Positions 25,484 through 33,500 of a stretch of DNA of 64,000 nt are shown here, one piece after another. Each line of letters starts with the position of its first letter. Positions within the stretch are counted from its first letter, which is position 1. The translations under genes were made by a program, and so were the position numbers. The notes below the pieces were generated by a model, which saw only the letters and a program-made list of their open reading frames with translations, ran no database searches and was not told where the DNA came from. This stretch comes from CAKRJP01 sp963589425 (GTDB lineage: Bacteria; Bacillota; Clostridia; Lachnospirales; Lachnospiraceae): positions 69,462 through 133,461 of the forward strand of contig CAVAKZ010000001.1 of the NCBI GenBank assembly GCA_963589425.1. The letters run 5' to 3'.

Positions 25484-27372
25484 AACAACCCTTTCTTAAG
25501 TCCGATATTCGGAAGAGCATCGGTTGCCTCCTTTGTCTCCTCCGGAATTTCCGGTTGAGTTTCTACCTTCTTCTCATTAGAGGAATCCCCGGATGCCTTC
25601 TTCTTAACGATAGCATATGCATAAGTGCAGATTAACGGCTTGTCTGTGCAGTAAATACGAATCTCGTATACACCTTCCTTAGCCGGTGCAGTGTAAATAC
25701 CATCTGCAGAAATATCTCCGCTTCCTGGCTCTGTAAGTTCGTAGGAAATAGAGCAGTCTTTCATATTGTTGAACTTCACCTGGAAGTAATAGTTCTCTCT
25801 AGTTCCCATTACTACGGTCGGTGTCACTAAGCTAATAGACTGAATGTTGTTCACATCCAAATCCTCGCTTGGCTGATCAGCATCGTAGCGGATTGCCACC
25901 CAGCGATAGGTAAGCACCAACATGCTAACATCTTCTTCCAACTGAAGGGCTACCTGGAAGCTTCCCTTGTCGTTAAATACTTTAACAGCAGTCTTAGCTG
26001 CTACATTTAGATTGCCTTCATCAAATAAAGACAGATCTCCATAAATGGTGGTCTTGGTATTGGTCCCCAACATTACATTCTCTTCCAGGAACTCATATCC
26101 AACTTCCACATATACATTTCCCGATCCTAGTCCGTGCATCACCTCGCCGGAATAGCAAATATCCCCTCTCTTTGCGTGATCTCCCACCGGGATCTCAACG
26201 ATACCTGTGGCGATCTTTGGTGCCTCTGCCAACTCTCTCCTTACACTACTCTCCTGGGGAGCCAGTCCGACAGGTGCTCCCGAATGAGTAAGGAAGGGAT
26301 AATTTGCAAAGAAACAATCTGTATACTCCTTACGTCTAAAGTCATCACTTGGAGTCTCAATATATTCTCTTACAGTATCATCCACCTGCTCAATTAAGTA
26401 TGCGGAATCTGTACGAACCAAGGAAATATCTGCCAAACGGATCATTCCTCTTCCGGCTCCCAGAGTACGAAGTTCCAGGCTTACTCTACTGGACTCTCTG
26501 GCTGCCAAAAGCTCCGGCTTCATATCCACTACATTAATCTTATAGGTTGTTCCCAGGGCCACCGGGCAATCCACCTGATTCACTGTGGCTCTGGCACTTC
26601 CTGCCTTCACCATAATGCTGGTATCCTCGTAGGCTTCTGTCTGCGCCAACATCCAATATTCTTTTGTAAGGGTCTCTCCCTTATTCAGCTTCACGCCCTC
26701 AAGTCTAACAGGAAGTTCCTGGCTTCCACTGGCTGTGGTCATGACAGGGGTCTGAATAATTCCTTCATAGAAGAGAGTACCCTCCTGGGCGCTTAGCTTT
26801 TCAGCTGTAATCTCTAGCTTTACATAATGTCCCGCACAAACATTGGCCGGCATACGAAAACGCACCTGATAATCCTGACTCTCCATCAAAACTCCGCCGG
26901 TGTAGAACTCAGTCTCCATCTCGAAATCTTCTTCAAAAGATTCACTGTCCATCAGTACCAACTCATAATCGTCTTCAATTCGATTGTACTCAAATTCTTT
27001 ATCACTGTCCTGACGATTAATAGAATAAACCGGCTGTTCTTCCTTCTCCTTATAACGAACGCACAGGCTCGCCACATTGGTTGTGAGGCCTTCAAATCCT
27101 GTAATTGCCGATAGTTTCTTTACCACGGAACTATTCACCACGATCTCCCGACCCATGTCATCGAAAGCGGCTCCGCTTTCCACCATCAAAGATAAGTCAT
27201 CCAAACTAATTACGTTCAGTCCACATGCGATACCTGCGCCCAACATGGTGCGGTTCACAAAACGGCGCTTATTATTCATATACAGCTGCTCCGCCTCAAA
27301 GTCTGCGGATGTCAGCATCTTTCCTTTATAGTATCTGTTTCTGCTAAATGATAATAAATCGTTGCTCTTCAC
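25480..27372 (-). CDS. CIS-locus fibre/attachment-like protein
   Basis: A 630-residue protein. The N-terminus 'NRYYKGKMLTSADFEAEQLY' followed by 'NNKRRFVNRTMLGAGIACGL' is the conserved start of large eCIS/phage tail proteins thought to be baseplate-associated fibres or receptor-binding proteins. The middle has beta-sandwich-like segments; the C-terminus has an Ig-like domain ('GTRENYYFQVKFNN', about 520-590) and a disordered tail. The start is GTG at 27372 with GAGGGG 7 bases upstream; there is no ATG alternative nearby. It is the first gene of the CIS operon behind a candidate promoter, and overlaps the next gene by 4 bases. Confidence 0.75.
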   Translation of the reverse strand: MKSNDLLSFSRNRYYKGKMLTSADFEAEQLYMNNKRRFVNRTMLGAGIACGLNVISLDDLSLMVESGAAFDDMGREIVVNSSVVKKLSAITGFEGLTTNVASLCVRYKEKEEQPVYSINRQDSDKEFEYNRIEDDYELVLMDSESFEEDFEMETEFYTGGVLMESQDYQVRFRMPANVCAGHYVKLEITAEKLSAQEGTLFYEGIIQTPVMTTASGSQELPVRLEGVKLNKGETLTKEYWMLAQTEAYEDTSIMVKAGSARATVNQVDCPVALGTTYKINVVDMKPELLAARESSRVSLELRTLGAGRGMIRLADISLVRTDSAYLIEQVDDTVREYIETPSDDFRRKEYTDCFFANYPFLTHSGAPVGLAPQESSVRRELAEAPKIATGIVEIPVGDHAKRGDICYSGEVMHGLGSGNVYVEVGYEFLEENVMLGTNTKTTIYGDLSLFDEGNLNVAAKTAVKVFNDKGSFQVALQLEEDVSMLVLTYRWVAIRYDADQPSEDLDVNNIQSISLVTPTVVMGTRENYYFQVKFNNMKDCSISYELTEPGSGDISADGIYTAPAKEGVYEIRIYCTDKPLICTYAYAIVKKKASGDSSNEKKVETQPEIPEETKEATDALPNIGLKKGLL

Positions 27373-27485
27373 CAGCTTGCCCCTCTCTTTTCATCTTAAG
27401 CTTTCTGCTCAATCATCGTTGTCTTGTATCTTAACACATTTTTATAGTTTCTTGACTCTTTTTAGTTATTTTTTAAATCTGCCTC

Positions 27486-27494
27486 ATTATACCA
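27486..27494 (-). promoter_or_regulatory. Extended -10 promoter before the CIS operon
   Basis: On the minus strand TGGTATAAT is a perfect extended -10 element, in the gap between the phosphatase stop (27510) and the GTG start at 27372. No good -35 is visible at 17 bases, as expected for an extended -10. It would start a transcript with a leader of about 105 bases. Confidence 0.55.
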
Positions 27495-27509
27495 CATTTT
27501 GCCCATATG

Positions 27510-29276
27510 TTACTTCCCTACATAGTGAAATGCCAACATTGTTACATCATCGTACTGTTCGGATCCAGCTACGAAGTCTTCAATACCCTCTTCCATTTGC
27601 TTCAAAAGATCCTTGGAGGATTGTTCCGAATTCTTATTTAACACTTCTACCATGCGGTCCATTCCGAAAAACTCTTCTGCAGCATTTGTCGCTTCAGGTA
27701 CTCCATCAGTATATACGAAGAGCCTGTCGCCGGGGTTAAAGTTTAGCTCATACTCTTCATAGCAAATTCCATCCATTCCTGCTAAGACAAAGCCATGCTT
27801 GTCCTTCAACAGCTCGTAGACTCCACCTTTACGGCAGATTACAGGATACTCATGTCCTGCATTGGCACATACCATCTTTCCTGTGGAAATAGTAAGAAGT
27901 CCCATCCAGGCAGTTACAAACATATTGGCATCATTATTCTCGCACAAATGGTGATTTACTGTTTCAAATACCGCCCCGGGACCAACACCACTCTCAGCCG
28001 TATTCTTAATCAGGAACTTAGCTACCATCATAAACAAGGCTGCCGGAATTCCTTTTCCGGAAACATCTGCAATAACAATGGCCAAATGATCCTCATCTAT
28101 CAAGAAGAAGTCATATAAATCTCCCCCTACTTCCTTGGCAGGGGCCATACTGGCATAGATATCAAACTCAGTCCGATCAGGAAAAACCGGGAAATTTCTT
28201 GGAACCATACCTGCCTGTATCTCTCTAGCCATACTTAGCTCCACACCTATACGCTCCTTCTCTGCAGTAATAGATGCAAGATTGGTCATATAGACATTGA
28301 TATCTTTTCCCATTTGTTCAATGGATTCCGCCAGGGTCTGAAGTTCATCTCCGGTAGCAATCTTAAGGTCCGGGACTTCAAGCAGGCTGTCACCATCCTG
28401 GTTTTGTCTGTTCTTTACAAGGGAAGAAGCCGCCTCATCTATAATCCTAATCGGCTCGATAATCTTCTTATTAGTAATTAATCTGGCAGCCAAAAGTATC
28501 ACCATCGTAGCACATACAATATTGGCGATCAATCGAAGCAGGTAAATGGAGAATGCTTCGATCTCATTTTTCATGGATAGGGCAACTCGCATTTCTCCTA
28601 TAATTTCCCCTGATTCTGTGGTGATAAAAGTAGAAGTCATATAATATACATTCAGTTTCGATCCCGGATCCTTTGCAAGATAGAAATCTTTCTTTATCTC
28701 TGGGTTTTGGTATGCCGAAAAACTGTACAAAGTCGGAGATTCCCCAAAGGATCCTGCCCAATAATTATCCTTATAGGCAACATCTGCCAGAATGATCTCA
28801 TTGCCAGTCTCTTCATCTATACAGGAAATATAAACCTTCGAATCCTGATTGGCCTTGGAATATTTTTTTATACTCTCGGTTAGTTTCTCATATGCCGAAG
28901 TGTTCATAATTTTTTCCATCTTGTCCCAATAGTCCTGATGACCATCTTCCTCTACAGAATAATCATGGATGAAACTTTCTCCATAAGTCTCACAGGCCTC
29001 TCTGTATCCCTTTAGTACCTGATTCTTTATACCTTCCACCAGATTCGGATCTATAGTTTCCTCCAACCCATCCGACATATAGGACAAGAGCAGTTGACTT
29101 TCCGTCGTATAATGACCTACATATAAGTTCGCACTTACAACAACAGCTACTACCATCATAATCAAGGCGACGGAAATGATAATCCTATCAATACGATACT
29201 TTAGGGATCTTCGTTTCTGTTTTTTTTCTTGTTTTTTATCTTGCTTCTTATCTTGTTTCACTCTATCTTTCTCCAT
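27510..29276 (-). CDS. Membrane SpoIIE/PP2C-type Ser/Thr phosphatase
   Basis: A 588-residue protein: a Lys/Gln-rich start, membrane helix (32-51), extracytoplasmic sensor region, second helix, HAMP-like linker, then a SpoIIE domain (about 345-588). Metal and catalytic motifs are intact: 'GGDLYDFF', 'ADVSGKGIPAALFM', 'YTDGVPEATN' and 'YDDVTMLAF'. Such enzymes (RsbU, SpoIIE, PrpC-like sensors) dephosphorylate anti-anti-sigma or partner proteins in reply to a sensor signal. No STAS antagonist or sigma factor lies nearby, so the target may be another local protein. The gene lies directly upstream of the CIS genes on the same strand and could read through. Confidence 0.9.
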   Translation of the reverse strand: MEKDRVKQDKKQDKKQEKKQKRRSLKYRIDRIIISVALIMMVVAVVVSANLYVGHYTTESQLLLSYMSDGLEETIDPNLVEGIKNQVLKGYREACETYGESFIHDYSVEEDGHQDYWDKMEKIMNTSAYEKLTESIKKYSKANQDSKVYISCIDEETGNEIILADVAYKDNYWAGSFGESPTLYSFSAYQNPEIKKDFYLAKDPGSKLNVYYMTSTFITTESGEIIGEMRVALSMKNEIEAFSIYLLRLIANIVCATMVILLAARLITNKKIIEPIRIIDEAASSLVKNRQNQDGDSLLEVPDLKIATGDELQTLAESIEQMGKDINVYMTNLASITAEKERIGVELSMAREIQAGMVPRNFPVFPDRTEFDIYASMAPAKEVGGDLYDFFLIDEDHLAIVIADVSGKGIPAALFMMVAKFLIKNTAESGVGPGAVFETVNHHLCENNDANMFVTAWMGLLTISTGKMVCANAGHEYPVICRKGGVYELLKDKHGFVLAGMDGICYEEYELNFNPGDRLFVYTDGVPEATNAAEEFFGMDRMVEVLNKNSEQSSKDLLKQMEEGIEDFVAGSEQYDDVTMLAFHYVGK

Positions 29277-29292
29277 CTATGGTTTCTTTTTC

Positions 29293-29322
29293 TTGACAAT
29301 GTTCTCGTAGATATTTTACACT
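29293..29322 (+). promoter_or_regulatory. Promoter of the HATPase gene
   Basis: TTGACA (29293-29298), an 18-base spacer and TACACT (29317-29322) form a sigma-A type promoter about 48 bases before the ATG of the divergent histidine-kinase-like gene. It lies in the 94-base gap shared with the phosphatase gene. Confidence 0.6.
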
Positions 29323-29370
29323 ATTTTCAACTATAAATGTGTTATTTTTTTAAGGAGTCACAAACATATT

Positions 29371-30300
29371 ATGGATACTTTTGATAAAGGGAATAAAATT
29401 TCCCAAAAACCTCGCGATGGAATCAGCTTTCCGGAGGTGGCCCTCTTGCTGATCACCTTCCTATGTTTTCTTGCCGCTATGACTTGTCTGCTTCAAGAAA
29501 TCTTCTTTCTATCCATCATTTTTGTCGCCCTTCTTGGGTGCTTGCTGCCAATCAATTTATTGAGCAATCGAAAGAGGATTCTAAAGGAAAGAACCATTTC
29601 CTCCTCAGAGGAGGATCTTTCTCCTCAGCCTAGCCCTACAACTATGGAACTGATTGAACACGACAATTCTTTAATTACCAAGCTTCGAAAGGAGAAGGAG
29701 CAGCTTTCTTATGAAAACGAACAGCTTTCCGGAGAACTGGACAAATCCAGCAATCAGGTAAATACTTTAACCCAACTCCTTGCAGAGGCAGAACTGAAGT
29801 CCGTAGAAAGTCTAGATCCTCATGTGGCAGCCAGTATCCTGCCTCGAGAGGAATTCGCGGAAGACCTGGATCTTATCGCTTTAAGCCAGAGAATTGTAAA
29901 CCAGATGCAAGCCCCCTGTGCTGCTGCAGGAGTTCGTTTAGAACTTTCCACTTCCTCCGCTTCTATTTCCTATCAGGCTGACAAGCGCTACATTAGTTTG
30001 ATGATTCGAAATATCATCGATAATTCCATCAAATATATGAAGAGGAACGGAACTTTGGTAATTACCATTTCCAATGTCGGCACTAACATTTTTATCGCCT
30101 TTAAGGATGATGGCCTTGGCCTTCCGGAGAAGGAATTGCCCAATATCTTCGATCTAAATTTTCAGGGATCCAACCGGGTCAGCGGCAATGGCCTTGGTCT
30201 GGCTCAGGTAAAAGCTATTGTGGAACATTATGACGGAACCATCTATGCCCATAGTTCCAACGGTATGGGAATTTATATTCATCTTCCCATCAAGGCTTAG
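29371..30300 (+). CDS. Membrane HATPase protein lacking a DHp domain
   Basis: A 309-residue protein: two membrane helices (about 25-66), a coiled coil (about 96-140), then a histidine-kinase-type ATPase domain (about 165-308). N box 'NIIDNSIKYMKRNG', G1 'DDGLGLPEKEL' and G2 'GNGLGLAQVKAI' are all present, but the usual phospho-accepting H-box helix pair is absent; only 'LDPHVAAS' contains a histidine in a comparable place. No response regulator lies beside it. It is divergent from the phosphatase and could phosphorylate a protein by an RsbW-like reaction or bind a partner. AAGGAG is 11 bases before the ATG. Confidence 0.8.
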   Translation: MDTFDKGNKISQKPRDGISFPEVALLLITFLCFLAAMTCLLQEIFFLSIIFVALLGCLLPINLLSNRKRILKERTISSSEEDLSPQPSPTTMELIEHDNSLITKLRKEKEQLSYENEQLSGELDKSSNQVNTLTQLLAEAELKSVESLDPHVAASILPREEFAEDLDLIALSQRIVNQMQAPCAAAGVRLELSTSSASISYQADKRYISLMIRNIIDNSIKYMKRNGTLVITISNVGTNIFIAFKDDGLGLPEKELPNIFDLNFQGSNRVSGNGLGLAQVKAIVEHYDGTIYAHSSNGMGIYIHLPIKA

Positions 30301-30317
30301 GAAGGAGGCTGTGATTT

Positions 30318-30464
30318 ATGAGTAGAAAACCTGTTTATATTTTCTTCCTGCTTATGTACCTGCTGGTTGGTGCCGGCAGCATAGCATACTCTTATCTCCA
30401 GGGAGATATTAGCATAAGCGCTTACCAATCCCAACTATTAAATCTATTTCATTCTTTATTTTAA
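30318..30464 (+). CDS. 48-residue small membrane protein
   Basis: Starts ATG at 30318 with GGAGG 9 bases upstream and ends TAA at 30464. It reads 'MSRKPVYIFFLLMYLLVGAG' and then a short polar tail: one membrane helix. It follows the HATPase stop by 17 bases on the same strand and ends 20 bases before a strong terminator, so it is the second gene of a two-gene operon. I know no named family. It may be a regulator or anchor for the HATPase protein. Confidence 0.65.
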   Translation: MSRKPVYIFFLLMYLLVGAGSIAYSYLQGDISISAYQSQLLNLFHSLF

Positions 30465-30483
30465 ATTATTTTTTCAGATTTTC

Positions 30484-30519
30484 AAAGAAGGTAGGAACCA
30501 CACGGTTCCTACCTTCTTT
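30484..30519. terminator. Bidirectional rho-independent terminator
   Basis: A perfect 16-base-pair stem with an ACAC loop. It lies between the converging HATPase/small-protein operon (plus) and the large surface protein gene (minus) and serves both: AGTAGTTTTCT follows in the plus direction, and TTTGAAAATCTGAAAAAATAATTT in the minus direction. Confidence 0.92.
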
Positions 30520-30536
30520 AGTAGTTTTCTATTCTC

Positions 30537-33500
30537 TTAAAACAAATCTTCATCCTCTTTGCGGCGAATAAGCTTTCGAACCAACAGAGTAGCTCCTCCT
30601 CCAAGTCCACAGCCTGCTACTACAACCAAGGAGATAATGGCTGCATATCGATTTAGACGGCTGGATCCTGTAGAATCTCCCTCTTCCAGGGTTTTCACAC
30701 TTCCTGTGTTCCCTTTATTAGTACTTCCTGTAGTTTTTGTAGTACTGTCTTTGGTACTGCTTTTACTCTTGTTTACAATCGGCATATTTGTAGTGCCGCT
30801 TTCTTTTTTAGATTCTGTACTAGATGTTTTTGCTTTATCAGAAGTGGTCCCGGTGCTTCCTGATGATGTGCTGCTTTTACTAGTTCCGCTGCTTGACGCT
30901 GTTGTAGAAGAGCTGCCAGTTGCTGTTCCGCTGACAGAAAATTCCGCCTCTGCACTTCCATCTTCCCACACAAGGGTCAAGGTGTGGGTTCCGTTGGTAA
31001 GGGTCTGCAGATAAGTAGCCGACAGATTAATCACTGTAGGATCTGCACTCTTGGTATAATTGCTTCCGCTTAATCTCTCTCCGTCTATCTTAACGGATTT
31101 AAATTTGTCATAAGCGCCGCTTCCCTTAAAGGTTAATCCACTACTGCTATTCTTCTGCCAAGAAGCCCCGGCTCCCTGGGTAATCTTATAAGATACTGTT
31201 AGGATCGCCCCATCGGAAGTGGCAGTACCTGCTCGATTGCTTACCAGGCACTGGTATCTATATCCATTCATAGAGCAATCTTCTGTATAAACACGGTAGG
31301 TTGCATTGCTAGCTCCTGAAATATCCTGGAATCCGGAACCATCCCCCTTGTCAACCTGCCACTGGTAGCTGATTTCTTCGCCACTGGCTTCCACTGTAAA
31401 GCTGGTGCTGGAACCTGCATATACAGTAACGCTCTGTGGCTGCTTACTAATAGTGGGACCATCAATCTGATTTCGATACTTCACATCCAGCTCTACGTTT
31501 GCAGCCGGCATGGTAAATGTAGTCTCTTTAGAAGTAATGTCTGCAAGATTTGCCTTACCTCTCACAACTACCCATTTTTCAAATTCCTGGCCCTCTGGAG
31601 CATCATTTGCCGTAACAGTGATCACCTGGCCAGCAACACTTTCCGATACGCTTCCGCTTCCATTGTTAACTTTAATGGTATATGTCGAAGCCGTAACCGT
31701 CAGTACGGCCTCGGAGCTGGTGATAGTCATTTCCTCATCATCCTTAGCAGTAATGATACACTGGTATCTGGCTCCATTCTGGTCGGATGTTACACTGGCA
31801 ATAGTATAGGTCTCTTCATTACCTACATTTTGGAAGCCTTTTCCATCTCCCTTATCTTCCTGCCACTGGTAGCTTAACTCATGGGATGAGCTAGCCACTA
31901 CAGTAAAGCTGGCACTAGCTCCCTCCGAAATAGAAACATTCTCCGGCTGGGCTGTGATCTGGATGTCGCTGTTTTCTTTATACACCGCAGTCAGTTCCAC
32001 ATCTTCCTTTGGCATAACAAAGCTGGTCTCCGCACTTTCTGCATCCTCTAACTTCACATCACCATTTACAATCTTCCATTTCTTAAAGGACATACCTTCT
32101 TCGGCATCCTCCGCCTTAATGGTGACAGTATCTCCTGCCTTGCAAGACTCCGGACTTGCAGTTCCCTTGTTCACGGTAACTGTGTAGTCCGCTCCATCTA
32201 CATTTAAAACAACTTCCTGGGAAGTTACGGAAATGTCTGAATTCTCCTTCAGAGAAATTACACACTTAAAAGTTGTACCACTTAGGTCCTTGCTTACCTT
32301 TTTAATGGTATAAGTGCTGTCACTTCCTACTTTCTGATAGCCCTTACCATCATGGTAGTCTGCCTGCCACTCGTAAACCATCTCATAGAAAGAACTTGCC
32401 TCCACAGAAAATGTTGCTGATTTTCCTGCAGCTACAGATGCATTCTCCGGTTGTTTCGTTATATCGATACTATAAGCATTCTCCACAGTGAGGCTTGCGC
32501 TTTCTGAAGTCTTAGAAGCAACCTCTTTTTTGGTCTCGTCTGTTTCCTTCTCATCTACTTCTTTTACAAGACACCGGTACTTTGTACCATTTTCATCCAT
32601 ACTAGCTCCGGATAATGTATAAGTAGCCTCTGTTGCTCCTTCTATATCCGTGAATTCTTCCGAATCTTTCGCGGCTTTTTGCCACTGGTAGCTTAGGCTA
32701 TCTCCTTCATATCCAACCTCAGCCTCTACAGTAAAGACAGCATCTGTCTTCTCCTTAATAGTAACATCCTGCGGATTAGTCTTAATTGTCAATTTGTCCT
32801 TAGCCTTGTCCACAGTTAAAATTGCTGAAGTCGACGGGCTAGCCTCTGCCTCCTTCTCTGTCTTGCCATCAATCTCTTTGTATTTAACAATGCAGCGATA
32901 CTCTTCTCCGTTTTGAGAATAGGTGAGACCGGTAAGAGTCAGCGTATCTGTGTTGGCTCCGGAAATAGAATCTTTTGAATCTATGAGATTCGTAAATTCC
33001 TCTGCTCCAACTTCCTTCTTCTGCCACTGGTAGCTAAGACTGTCACTATATTTTTCCGGAGATGTCACTTGCACTGTAAATTCCGTCGACCCTCCATCAG
33101 TGACCGCTGCAGCTTGTGGTCCTGCTGTAATTTTAGGAGCCTCAAGTTGATTATACACAGCTTCTATTTGGATATCTTTTCGTTCCGTCGTGTAAGTATT
33201 ATTGTCTAAGGGCTCTTCCTTATCATTAATCTTCCAACCGGCAAACTCTTTGCCCTCGCTGGTCTTATCTTCCGGAAGCAAAGTTATTTCAGTCTCTCCA
33301 CGAACTTTATAGATATGGGTATTCTCTGCCTGTTCATCTGCCGGCTTCTCTTCTGTCCGATCTTTTATAGTTGCATCTGTTACAGTCACCGTATTTTTCT
33401 TATAGAAAACAATAGTGGCAGTAGAAACCTCACTATCTACCCAATCTTCTCTCACCGCCATGGCCTTTAGCTTAATGGTAACCTGCCCATCATCTTCTAG

